Shown: positions 48,291 to 58,427 of the stretch, piece by piece
Position numbering within the stretch: the stretch's first letter is position 1
Layout: each line of letters opens with the position of its first letter
Assembly: GCF_030867145.1 (NCBI RefSeq)
Contig: NC_134419.1
Span: 1 to 64,000 of the forward strand
Direction of reading: 5' to 3'
DNA from: Opisthocomus hoazin
Taxonomy: Eukaryota; Chordata; Aves; Opisthocomiformes; Opisthocomidae
Length of the DNA stretch: 64,000 nucleotides
Made by a program: the position numbers and the translations under genes
The notes under the pieces: generated by a model
What the model saw: only the letters and a program-made list of their open reading frames with translations
The model's database searches: none
What the model was told of the DNA's origin: nothing

Positions 48291-48611
48291 GGTCACTTTC
48301 TCCTTTGCTGCAGCCGGAGCTCTGCAACGGCTCCGCTCCTCCCTCGGCTCCCACTGGCCCCTCCACAGCCACCCGGGGCACGGCAGCACCGGCACACCCA
48401 CCGGCAGCCACCGCATTAAAGGGAGGGGCCATCACCATCAGCCCGGCTGCCCGCACCTCTGTGGCTTCTCCAGCCCCGGCCCACAGCTGGAGCCCAGCAG
48501 GAACAGGGGGCCATCTCCCGAGCCACAGAGTGAGTCTCTTCCTCCGCTGGCATCCCTCGCGGCCCTTTGTCCCATGCAAAGGAAACACAAACACAGGCAA
48601 GAAGGCAAAAG

Positions 48612-48807
48612 AGACAATGGGTGTTTATTCAGTCACGCACCAAATGAGTCTGGGGAACGGGTCTGCTCTGAGCTTCGGTGCCCCCTACGCTCCCCCTGCC
48701 CCTCCGACACCTCGGCAGTCTGTCCCGGAGCTGCGCTCATTGGTCAAGCGCAGAACAGTCGGTCAGTCGGCTCCTGGAGCGATGTGCTGCTGGGCAGGGG
48801 CTGCCAA
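48612..48807 (-). other. Candidate terminal exon with poly(A) signal
   Basis: On the minus strand an acceptor (CTCATTTTTGGCAG, AG at about 48808) precedes 48807. AATAAA lies at 48629-48624 and a GT-rich downstream element (TGTGTTTGTGTTT) at about 48600-48588, a good poly(A) arrangement. If joined to the segment at 49493, the frame would close at a stop after about 11 codons. The gene is unknown and the joining is inference. Confidence 0.4.
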
Positions 48808-48829
48808 AAATGAGGAGCAGGGTGCAGGA

Positions 48830-49420
48830 CGCTACAAGACAGGAAAAAACGACAGATGGCTGGACAACGGTGGTGGAGAAAGCACAAAGCAGGGAAAGGG
48901 ACAGCAAAAGAAGGACGGGGACAGGCAGTCCCCCAGAGATGGAGAAAGCAGCAGCATGGAGAGAGGAAGAGCGGCACCAGAAAGAAGAGGGAGCAGGTCA
49001 GGGCCCGAAAATGAAGAACGGGGAGCAGGAAGGAGATGCAAAAAAAAAATCTGCAGCATGACAGGAAAAAAGAATAGAGGCGGGGACCTGGACGAAGAGA
49101 GATGAGGAAATAGAAAAGAATAGACATGAAGAAAGCAGTAGATCTGTGACGTGCTACGGAGCCGAGAAGGAAGGCCTAGAATCAAGGGACAAGGAGCCAA
49201 ACAGAGAGTGCCAAAGCAAAAATACTGACAGGCTACGGGACAGAGAAGGAGGAAAGAAATACTAGTAACTGGGAGCTGAACAGAAAGAGGGGAAGAAGGA
49301 AAAAAATGCCACGGGCTGCAGGGCAGAAAGAGAGAGGACCTAAAAGATTGGGACAAGTCAGAGAGAGATGGAGAAAGAAGGTACTCAAGAGCAGAATAAA
49401 AAAATAATCGTAGCAGTGTG
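48830..49420. repeat. Purine-rich ~44-bp minisatellite, segment 1
   Basis: Repeats of the type GGGAGCAGGACAGAGA with GAGAAAGAAAAAA, degenerate. Minus-strand open frames (Ser/Pro/Leu/Phe-rich) are by-products. Confidence 0.7.
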
Positions 49421-49492
49421 GGAAAGAGCGAGCCAGGGGAGGGACTGGGATGCAGAAGAGGGGTGACAGGGCCCCGAGGGCCCAGGACTCAC

Positions 49493-49602
49493 TGCAGCTC
49501 TCACTCTCGGTGCTGTAGGGAGACTTTGACACTTCAGATGCTTCTCCCTCCTTATCTCTTCCCTTCTTCTTCTGTAATTCCAATCGTTTGGCTCTCCTCC
49601 AC
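49493..49602 (-). other. Exon-like segment, paralogue 2
   Basis: 110 nt on the minus strand between the acceptor TTTCTCTCAG (AG 49604-49603) and the donor GTGAGTCC (from 49492). Phase 1 in and out; 36 codons are open and read ...AKRLELQKKKGRDKEGEASE... and end TESESC. A lysine/glutamate-rich, probably disordered peptide. The paralogue at 52.9 kb aligns over the full length, including SESC before the donor. No family recognised. Confidence 0.5.
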
Positions 49603-49809
49603 CTGAGAGAAACTGCATGTGGGTGTCTTAGAACTCATACGAGATGTGGCTTCCTAGACAAGAAGCCTCACTCGCGCACTACATGCAGAAATAGGACAGA
49701 GAGAAAGAGAGAATATGATGATTCGGAAGCAGAACACACGGATCGAGACAGAATTTGAATCAGAGGAATAAACAAGACAGGAAATACAGAAAAACCCAGA
49801 GAAAAGAGC

Positions 49810-51200
49810 CTTTCTGGCCTCTACTCGCCCCCCACGGCCTCCCACCCCTTTCCAGCCTCCTTTTTTATTCCTGGCCTCTACTCTCACCCCCAGCCTCCCA
49901 CCCCTCTGCAGCCTCCCACCCATTTCTGGCCTCCTTTTTTTTTTTCTGGCCTCTACTCTCGCCCCTGGCCTCCCACACCTCTGCAGCTTCCCACCCCTTT
50001 CCGGCCTCCTTTTTTTTTTCTGGCCTCTACTCTCGCCCGTGGCCTCCCACCCCTCTGCAGCCTCCCACCCATTCCCGGCCTCCTTTTTTTTTTCTGGCCT
50101 CTACTCTCGCCCCCGGCCTCCCACCCCTCTGCAGCCTCCCACCCCTTTCCGGCCTCCTTTTCTTTTCTGGCCTCTACTCTCGCCCCCGGCCTCCCACCCC
50201 TCTGCAGCCTCCCACCCCTTTCCGGCCTCCTTTTCTTTTCTGGTGTCTACTCTCGCCCCCGGCCTCCCACCCCTCTGCAGCCTCCCACCCCTTTCCGGCC
50301 TCCTTTTTTTTTCTGGCCTCTACTCTCGCCCCCGGCCTCCCACCCCTCTGCAGCCTCCCACCCCTTTCCAGCCTCCTTTTTTTTTGTGGCCTCTACTCTC
50401 GCCCCCGGCCTCCCATCCCTCTGCAGCCTCCCACCCCTTTCCGGCCTCCTTTTTTTTTTTTGGCCTCTACTCTCCCCCCGGCCTCCCACCCCTCTGCAGC
50501 CTCCCACCCCTTTCCGGCCTCCTTTTTTTTTGTGGCCTCTACTCGCCCCCCACGGCCTCCCACCCCTTTCCAGCCTCCTTTTTTATTCCTGGCCTCTACT
50601 CTCACCCCCAGCCTCCCACCCCTCTGCAGCCTCCCACCCATTTCCGGCCTCCTTTTTTTTTTTCTGGCCTCTACTCTCGCCCCTGGCCTCCCACACCTCT
50701 GCAGCTTCCCACCTCTTTCCGGCCTCCTTTTTTTTTTCTGGCCTCTACTCTCGCCCCCGGCCTCCCACCCCTCTGCAGCCTCCCACCCCTTTCCGGCCTC
50801 CTTTTCTTTTCTGGTGTCTACTCTCGCCCCCGGCCTCCCACCCCTCTGCAGCCTCCCACCCCTTTCCGGCCTCCTTTTTTTTTCTGGCCTCTACTCTCGC
50901 CCCCGGCCTCCCACCCCTCTGCAGCCTCCCACCCCTTTCCAGCCTCCTTTTTTTTTGTGGCCTCTACTCTCGCCCCCGGCCTCCCATCCCTCTGCAGCCT
51001 CCCACCCCTTTCCGGCCTCCTTTTTTTTTCTGGCCTCTACTTTCATCCCCGGCCTCCCACCCCTCTGCAGCCTCTCACCTCCTATTTTTCTGTCTCTACT
51101 TAACCCAGCTTCCCACCCCTCTGCAACCTCCTACCCCTTTCCAGCCTCCATTCGCCTCCCCCCCCCCCCCCCCCAGCTTCCCACCCTTTTTCAGCCTCCC
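49810..51200 (+). repeat. 73-bp minisatellite array, C/T-rich strand
   Basis: CTGGCCTCTACTCTCGCCCC begins a unit that repeats every 73 bp (50101, 50174, 50247, 50320 for CTACTCTCGC) for about 17 units, with a few shortened ones. Each unit contains two CCTCCCACCCC blocks and a T-run. The 561-codon open frame over the array is not a gene: 73 is not a multiple of three, the three frames of the plus strand are all open, and the peptide repeats every 73 residues. A C17 run lies at 51158-51174. Confidence 0.93.
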
Positions 51201-51224
51201 GCTCGCGTCCCTCAGAGTGCAGGA

Positions 51225-52790
51225 CACACAGACAGAGAGAGAAAAATGACAGGGAACAGGGAAAAAGGTACTAAGAAACAAAGAAAGGGTCGGACAAAGA
51301 GGGTGGTTAGGGTTAGAACACCAACACAAACCAGCAAGGGGCTAGAGGACAGAGAGAAAGAGAAGAAAGGGCTGGGAAGCAGGACAGAGAAGGAGAGAAA
51401 GGCAAAAAGGGAGAGCCGGCTGGACAGGGATGTACACTAAGAAACGACCAGACAGGCAGCAGGATAGAGAAACAGAAAAACCGGGGACAGGAAGCAGGAC
51501 AGAGGAACAGTGAGAGGAAACAAGGGCCAGGGAGCAGGACAGCGGTGGAAAAAGAGGCACTGGGGCAGTAGGATAGAAAAAGAAGGAAGGAAAGGCCAGA
51601 AGAAGAACGGGAAATAATAGCAAAGGGAGAGAAGGACAAGGAGCAGGACAAATTGTCAGAGAAAGACAAGGACAGGGAGCGGGACAAGGTGATACTGAGA
51701 GAGAAAAAGGGGACAGGGAGGTAGGATAAAGTGAAAGACAGGCAAAAATAAGAGACAGGGGAGCAGGACAGAGATGGAGGGGGAAAAGCCTCAGCTGGGC
51801 AGCAGGGAAGAAGAAGGGAAAAAAAAGCACTGGGCTGAGGGACAGAGAGGGAGGAATTAAAAAATAGACACAGGGAGCAGGACAGAATGACAAAGAGAGA
51901 AAAGGGACAGAGAGCAGGACAGCGGAAGAGAGGTATGGAGAAAGAAAAAAATACCGAGGAAGAGAAAAAGGAGAGAAGGGACAGCTAGCTGCACAGGGGC
52001 ACAGAGAAAGAAAGGATGGGAGAGCGAATGGTGCAGAGAGAGAAAGGCAGAAAAAGCAGCGAGAGGAAGCAGGGCACAAAGACAGCAAGAGGAAAAAGGG
52101 ACAGGAATCTGGACAGAGAGAGAAAAAAAGCAGCGGGGACACAGGAAAAGACACAGAAAGAGCAGGGCACAGAAAGATAGATCAGGACAGCAGCAGGATG
52201 GAGATGGAGGAAAATCTTTGGATGGTCAACAGGACAAAGAGGAATAGGAATATGGTCAGGGAGTTAGACAAAGGGATAGAGTGAGAAACGATCGCACAGG
52301 AAGCAAAACAGAGCAACAGAGCAGAATAACAATAACAAGAGAGGGAGAAAGACATAGACTGTGAGAAGCACATAGTGTGTCAGAAAAAAAGAAAAGTATA
52401 TTAGGAGCCCTACAAAGAGATGGAGTATGGAGAAAAAGGGGGCCAGGGAGCAGCACAAAGGGTCAGAGAGAGTAAGACATGAACAGGAAGGAGGACAGGG
52501 ACAGTGAGATACATGATGAAAAAAACACAGCGACAGTGAACTAAACAAAAGGATACAGAGAGAAAGAGAAGGAAGGAGGAGGAAGAGGAATAAGAGGAAT
52601 AAGAAGGCAGGGACATGGAGTAGCACGTACAGGCGCAGAGGAGAACACCAGCAGGGAACAGGGCAGAGATATTGTGGAGAGAGAAAAAGGGGGAGAGGGA
52701 GCAGGACGCAAACATAAACAGAAGAGGGGAGGTACAAAGAAGAAGAAAAAAAAAAAAAAAAAAATCACAGCACTGTAGCAAAGAGAGGGG
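51225..52790. repeat. Purine-rich ~44-bp minisatellite, main block
   Basis: GGGAGCAGGACAGAG-type motifs recur about every 40-46 bp (for example 51534, 51641, 51679, 51763). A and G dominate the plus strand. A 270-codon minus-strand open frame here is compositional. Ends in an A20 run at 52745-52764. Confidence 0.8.
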
Positions 52791-52850
52791 GCATGAGGGG
52801 GCTCGGGATGCAGAAGAGGGGTGACAGGGCCCTGAGGGCCCAGGACTTAC

Positions 52851-52960
52851 CGCAGCTCTCGCTCTCAGCACTGCCAAGAGACACTGCCGCTTCAGATAAT
52901 TCTCTCTCCTTCTCTCCTTCCTTCCTCTTCCGTAAGTCTGGTGACTTGGCTGTCCTCCAC
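52851..52960 (-). other. Exon-like segment, paralogue 3
   Basis: Minus strand, 110 nt, ends GAGAGCTGCG before the consensus donor GTAAGTCC (from 52850). Open frame reads PDLRKRKEGEKERELSE and ends SAESESC. The acceptor position reads TTCTCTTGGG, so the AG present at 49.6 kb is lost here. About 340 bp around this segment are duplicated with 49.44-49.78 kb. Confidence 0.48.
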
Positions 52961-53039
52961 CCAAGAGAAAACGTGCATGTCTCGCAGCTCTTATGAGACG
53001 AGGCTTCCTAAACACATAGCCTCACTCTCCGACGTACTA

Positions 53040-53120
53040 TGCACAGGAATAGGACAGAGGGAAAGAGAGAGAGAGAGAGTATGATGAGCGGGCAGCAGAA
53101 CAGACAGCTCAAGAGGGAAA
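53040..53120. repeat. Purine minisatellite remnant with (GA)n
   Basis: Short stretch of GGACAGAGGGAAAGAGAGAG type left of the CR1 insertion. Confidence 0.5.
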
Positions 53121-54112
53121 CATAAAATCGTCAAGGTTGGAAAAGACCCTTAAGATCATCAAGTCCAATTATCAACACAACATTATGCCTGCTAAACCAC
53201 ACCCTAAAGTGCCATATCTACATATTTTTTTAACACCTCCAGAGACAGTGACTCCACCACTTCCCTGGGCAGCCTGTTCCAATGCTTCACAACTTTCAGT
53301 TAAGAAATTTTACCTAATCTCCAGTCTAAACCTGCCCTGATGCAACTTGAGGTCATTTCCTCTCGTCCTATCGCTAATTACTTGAGAGAAGAGACCAACA
53401 CCCACTTCACTACAACCTCCTTTCAGGTAGCTGTAGGAGAGCAGTAAGGTCTCCCCTCAGCCTCCTCTTCTCCAGACTAAACAACCCTAGCTCCCTCAGC
53501 CGCTCCTCACAAGACCTGTTCTTTAGAGCCCTCACCAGCCTCATTGCTCTTCCCTGGACACAGTCCAGCAACTCAGTGTCCTTCTTGTAGTGAGGGGCCC
53601 TCACCAGTGCCGAGTACAGGGGCACGATCACTGCCCTAACTCCAGCTGGCCACACTATTCCTGATACAAGCCAGGATGCCATTGGCCTTCTTGGCCACGT
53701 GGGCACACTGCTGGCTCATGTTAGCTGGCTGTCAACCAACACCCCCAGGTCCTTTTCCACCGGGCAGCTCTCCAGCCACTCTTCCCCAACCCTGTAGCAT
53801 TGCATGGGGTTGTTGTGACCCAAGGGCAGGACCAGGCACTTGGCCCTGTTGTTGAACCTCACACAATTCGCCTCATCCCATTGATCCAGTCTGTCCAGAT
53901 CCCTATGCAGAGCCTTCCTTCCCTCAAGCAGATTGACACTCCCACCCAACTTGGTGTCATCTGCAAACTTACTGAGGGAGCACTCAATCCCCTCAGCCAG
54001 ATCATTGATAAAGGTATTAAACAAGACTGGCCCCAAAATGAAGCCCTGGGAAACTCCACGCGCAACCGGCCGCCAGCTGGATTTAACTCCATTCACCACC
54101 ACTGTCTGTACT
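53121..54112 (-). mobile_element. 5'-truncated CR1 LINE
   Basis: Minus-strand CR1 3' portion. RT palm homology ([29 protein letters not shown] near 53960) is followed by the carboxy-terminal part ([20 protein letters not shown]) and the 3' UTR end GGTTGGAAAAGACC... near 53130. Frameshifts and stops split the frame. It begins inside RT, a usual 5' truncation. The 49.74-kb paralogue lacks the insert and acts as an empty site. CAGCTCAAGAGGGAAA (53105) and CAGCCCGAGAAA (54113) may be an imperfect target duplication. Confidence 0.93.
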
Positions 54113-54121
54113 CAGCCCGAG

Positions 54122-54441
54122 AAATTTAATCGGAGGAATAAAGAAGGCAGAAGGCAGAGAAAAAGACAGGGAACAAGCCAGAGGGAAAGGCATGGAAGGG
54201 GAGGACATACAGATCAGGACAAAGAGGTGGAGAAAGACAAAAAAAAGTGATGGGCTGCAGGATGACAAAAAAGGCCAAGGAACAGGACAGATGGGAGTAA
54301 TGGGACGGTGAGCCGGACAGAGGCATATAGCAAGAAACGAAGGGACAGGCAGCAGTATGGAGATATACAGACAAAGAGTTACAGGGAGGATGGAGCACAG
54401 AGAGAATAAGAGAAAAGGGGCAGCGAGCGGGGCAGAGATGG
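54122..54441. repeat. Purine minisatellite, segment
   Basis: Continuation of the ~44-bp family (GGGCAGCGAGCGGGGCAGAGATGG), interrupted at 54442 by a solo LTR. Confidence 0.65.
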
Positions 54442-55096
54442 TGATGTCGTGAAAAGCTGGAGTTGAAGACTCAATAGTCAAGAGGGCTATTAAGCAGGTA
54501 TTCTTTATTGCGGCGCCGGGCACACGGGGGATCTCTCCTCCAAATGTGCGCACCAAACACCCTGTCATTTCAGGTTAAATACAATCAGAATATACATATT
54601 CATTATATTTCTGAGAAATGCTTAGCATATTCATGACTTTTCCAAGAATGAATTAGCATATGTTAATATCTTTCACGCATGTCTGTTTGCGTCCTCGGGT
54701 GGTCTTTGGGGGTCTCAAGATGAAGGCTTATACTCCTCATCACAGTGTCCGCTGGTTGACCTTTGTTTCTGCGCAGGCTCAGTTCTAAGATTACATATAC
54801 CCTGTCCTTCTAGGTTGTTTTGCTCCAGTCTTGTTGCCCTCTTTATGCCTCTTTATCTCTGTAGCTTGGTACATCTGCCCTCCCAAGGCTGAGCTGTCTG
54901 GGGTAGAATTATTTAGGAGCCTCTCTATCTTAGAGCTTTCCTGTCTTCTCAAAACAGCAAGTCAAGTTTGTCTAAGTAGTGTTATTGAGGGGCCTCTTTA
55001 TCTTAAAGCTTTCTTGTCGTCTCGAAACAGCAAGGATCTAGTTTAGTTTAATTCCAATCACTCTGGTAAGTGCAAATTTTACATTTACAGGTATCA
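54442..55096 (-). mobile_element. Solo LTR with 4-bp target duplication
   Basis: 655 bp, on the minus strand TGATACCTGTAAATG...CACGACATCA. ATGG flanks it on both sides (54438-54441, 55097-55100), and the unoccupied sequence GAGATGGAGAAAGAAA exists at about 56420. AATAAA on the minus strand at 54508-54503. Same family as the LTR at 46.8 kb. A 4-bp duplication is common for gammaretrovirus-like elements. Confidence 0.82.
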
Positions 55097-55330
55097 ATGG
55101 AGAAAGAAATGCTGGCGACAGAGACGAGGAGAAGAGCAACTGGACAGAGGCAGAGAGAGGGAGAAAGGAAGAAAAAAGTAGCGAGGAGTAGAAGGTCAGA
55201 GGGACAAGGAAAGGACAGGAGGAAGGATAGAGCGACAGAGAGCCAGACAGAAAGATACAGTGAAATAGAGAGCAACAGGAAGCAGGACGCTAGGATAGAC
55301 AGCAAACAAGAGCAACAGAGAGAATGGTAG
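55097..55330. repeat. Purine minisatellite, segment
   Basis: Resumes directly after the LTR target duplication (AGAAAGAAATGCTGGCGACA). Confidence 0.65.
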
Positions 55331-55377
55331 ATCCTGGGACAAGAACATCGACTAGAGAGCTGCTGGCATGAACTTAC

Positions 55378-55574
55378 CTCACCCTGTAGATACGATGAGC
55401 CAGAAGCAGTGCCTGGATTGCTCCAGAGCCCCTTCGGGCCTAGCTGTTGATGCAGATGGCTGGGGCCAGCAATAGCCGTTTGGTCTAATTTAGAAAGGAC
55501 ATGTTTAACAGCATTGCCAACACCCTTGGACAGCTGGAACGGGCCCCATCCAGCAATGTATTTGTACTCCCTTA
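55378..55574 (-). other. Exon-like open segment of 65 codons
   Basis: On the minus strand an acceptor-like TTTTTGTGAAG is followed by 197 nt that end CTACAGGGTGAG before the strong donor GTAAGTT (from 55377). Entered in phase 2, all 65 codons are open (REYKYIAGWGPFQLSKGVGN..., ...SSYLQGE) and there is no ATG, fitting an internal exon. Family not recognised; chance openness over 65 codons is not negligible. Confidence 0.35.
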
Positions 55575-55599
55575 CTTCACAAAAAGGCGTGGGAGACCA

Positions 55600-55935
55600 G
55601 GGGGAGCAAGTAGAGGCCAGAAAAATTGGAGGTTGAAAAGGGGTGGGAGCGCAGAGTGCAAGTAGAGGCTAGAAGAAATTGGAGGCTGAAAAGGCGTGGG
55701 GGCCAAAAAACTGGTGGGAGGCCAGAGGGAAGTAGAGGCCAGAAAAATTGAAGGCTGAAAAGGCGTGGGAGGCCAGAGGGCAAGTAGAGGCCAGAAAAAA
55801 GTGGAGGCTGCAAAGCGCTGGGAGGCTGGTGGGTGGGTAGAGGACAAAAAGGGATGGGAGGCCAGGGGGCAAGTAAAGGCCAGAAAAAAGTAGAGGCTGC
55901 AAAGGGGTGGGAGGCCATAAAAATCGGAGGCCAGT
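55600..55935 (-). repeat. 52-bp minisatellite, inverted orientation
   Basis: AGTAGAGGCCAGAAAAATTG starts a 52-bp unit repeated about six times with indels. Its reverse complement is the CTGGCCTCTAC...CAGCCTCC core of the arrays at 49.8 and 59.5 kb. Confidence 0.88.
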
Positions 55936-56385
55936 ATTTTCAGACAGCTCCCTTCCTCTTCCTTAATATGCTACATATTAATGAGGCCCTGCCTCTTTTC
56001 ATGTGGATCTCAAAGTGAAGAGCTCATACGCTGGAACTTCAGTTCACTCTGTCTCACCTTCAGAAGCAGAGGGTCCAGACGTCGGATGGCCAGGTTTAAG
56101 TAGTGGAGCACAATAATGCCACAAAAAGACAGGGGTGGGAAGCAATAAAAGGCACACTTTTCTCCATGAACAGAGTATCACATTGAGATTGGGAATCATA
56201 GTAATTTCCAGAAGTCTAGTGGAGAAAAAAGGATGGGATCCCAAGACAGCAAGTCAAGCTCAACAACTGCAAGAGAGAGGATGTGTGAACGACATCAGCT
56301 GCCATTAGAAAGCAAACAGCCCAAGGGATGGGGTGGTAGGAGCACCAAGAGAAGAGGAAGCACTTGCAGGAACCAAGATTCGACC
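55936..56385. other. No confident gene
   Basis: One weak exon-like end on the minus strand (CTGCTTCTGAAG before GTGAGAC near 56060). Nothing else recognised. Confidence 0.35.
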
Positions 56386-56950
56386 TAGGGCAGAGAGAAT
56401 AAAATGACAGGGAGCGGGGCAGAGATGGAGAAAGAAACGTTGGTGACAGAGAGAGGAGGAGGAGAGTGACCAGATGGAGGCAGAGAGATCAAGAAAGAAA
56501 GTAAAAATTAATGATAGGTAGCAAGCCAGAGGGACAAGGGAAAGACAGGAGGAAGGACAGAGTGATTGAGAAAACAGGTGAGGGACAGGACACCAGAAAG
56601 AAAGATACTTTGAGATAGAAAATGATAGGGAGCAGGATGCTGGGACAAACAGCAAATGAGAGCAACAGAGAAAACAGGGATTGAGAGCAAGACCGAGGGG
56701 TGAAGCAATAAATAATAGGGCAGGGGAGCAGGATAGCAGAAGACAGACACAGAGAAGGGGGACACAAAAGACAACCGCAAATTGAGAGGCAGAAGAGCAG
56801 GAAAGCAGAATACAGACACAGAGAAGGGGGACACATAAGACAACCGCAAATTGAGAGGCAGAAGAGCACAGAGGGTCACAGAGAAAAAGAGAGGGATGGC
56901 AGAAAGAGAAAAACAAGATGAGGAAGAAGGACTGAGGAGCAGAGAGAAAA
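56386..56950. repeat. Purine minisatellite, right-most segment
   Basis: GGGAGCGGGGCAGAGATGG and related units, including a 65-bp duplication around GAGAAGGGGGACACA(A/T)AAGACA (about 56752 and 56820). Ends sharply at 56951 where the mini-exon family resumes. Confidence 0.65.
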
Positions 56951-58427
56951 TAGCATCCGAGTCACATGATGAGCTGCTTGTATGCAAAGAGCAACACAGA
57001 CATTGAGATGCCAAGAAGGTCTACGGCACACAACACAGACCACACAAATGACACAACACCACAGACACAGGCTGGAACTGCCCTGCCCATTTGGGCTGAA
57101 GACAAACCCCTTTCCATTTACCCACCCAAAGGGGCCTGATCCAGGAAAGCCCTCTCCCCTACACTAACTTCACAACACCTTCCTGCAATGCCCAACCATG
57201 GTCCCCTCCCTCCAGACCCTCTCCAGCCCCTGCAACTCAGCTTTCAGAGGGCCAAGGGTCTGAATCCATCCTCGACAAGAAAACAAATCAGCTAACTGGG
57301 ATGCTCCTGCAGCCACCAGGTTCCGCTTTGTCATCTGAAAAAAAAAAAAAAAAACCAAAAACCCACCACCACAAAACCCAGAAACAGTTCTGACAGTAAG
57401 CATCCCACTGGCCAATGCCAACATCTTCCACAGCAACCCTCTTTTCAGAAGCACCAGGGCGCTCTACTCAACTGCTCATTCCAAAGTCAGACACTGTGGC
57501 CATCATCACTTCTGGTACCTAACATACCAAGAGACACAAAATTACCACTGCAGTCGCGAGAAGTCACCCGCCCCACGCTCCACCTTGCTACCACCCCAGC
57601 TGACCTCAAACGCTCGTCCAATGCCAGAGGCAGCACTCACATTCCCTGAAAAAAAAACAAAAAAAGAGATACACCTCACTGAGCTGCTGCACAATACTTT
57701 GCTCTTAGAACCAGATCACAACAGCCTCACCTTCGCAGACCTCTAGTCACCATGCTGCTTCAGTGCTCCGAGGCTATGTGCAGCACCTGCAAAAAAAAAA
57801 AATCCAACAAAGCAGCACATGCTGAGATACTGCCCAAAACCACAGACTGCTCTTGCCGATTTCTGTCTCCTGCTCCTGTATGTGGGATGTATGCCCGCCC
57901 TGTGTATGCTGTTTACAAGTTCCCTGGTTGCCCTGGGCAGAGCAGCTCCAAGATAAACACACACACAGGCACAGACCAACAGTACACACACCACCACAAA
58001 CAATGGGATTCAAAGAAGAGAGAAAACTCGCCGCGAGAATGACTCCCTGACAGGAGACACTGTTGGGCAAGAAGACCCATAGGGCCACGATGGCCCAGAA
58101 CAAGGAGGCTCTATGGCAGCCCCAGAAAAAAGAGTCAGAGTGGTCCATTACAAGAAGTTACGCTCAGAACTGAGACGATGGACGTGCAAGAAGCCCGGCT
58201 TCAAGACCTAAGAATGTAAGGATGCAGGGAAGAATTCCCACAGTCCGTGAAAATAGACCGCTAGAGAGAAGAGCTGCTGACACAGCCTGGGATGACACTG
58301 CAAAAGAAAACCAATGGGAAACTTCCAAGACGTGACACTGATCCACACTTTACGCTTGTAAAGCAAGAAGAGAAGCGCCCAATTGGCATTATGCCAATGT
58401 GTATGGGCATTCCAGACCCTACGGATG
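56951..58427 (-). pseudogene. Dispersed short copy of the mini-exon unit
   Basis: Same short-type structure as in the 12-24-kb array: e7 near 57336, e5 near 57645-57605, e4 near 57790-57730, landmark at 57977, and the next e8 to the right. e5 carries a stop in the frame used elsewhere and its donor reads GTCAGC. The 5' segments are missing. Confidence 0.5.

Larger units (their letters stand above)
47940..48600. promoter_or_regulatory. CpG island
   Basis: About 650 bp of dense CpG and GC, in strong contrast to the adjoining satellite. It includes a ZNF143-type motif at its left edge and a C26 run. Overlapping open frames on both strands reflect composition. A transcription start here is plausible, in either direction. 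Confidence 0.6.

Noticed and set aside
48070-49105. Overlapping 247- and 266-codon plus-strand frames in the CpG island
   Set aside because: Pass through the C26 run and low-complexity DNA, with equally long frames on the other strand.
51305-51316. Interstitial telomeric repeat TTAGGGTTAG
   Set aside because: Fewer than two units; expected by chance in G-rich DNA.
49755-51440. 561-codon plus-strand open frame
   Set aside because: Lies on the 73-bp minisatellite; all frames are open and the peptide is a repeat of the unit.
51342-52154. 270-codon minus-strand open frame rich in Ser/Pro/Leu/Phe
   Set aside because: Produced by the purine-rich strand of the ~44-bp minisatellite, which lacks stop triplets on the complement.
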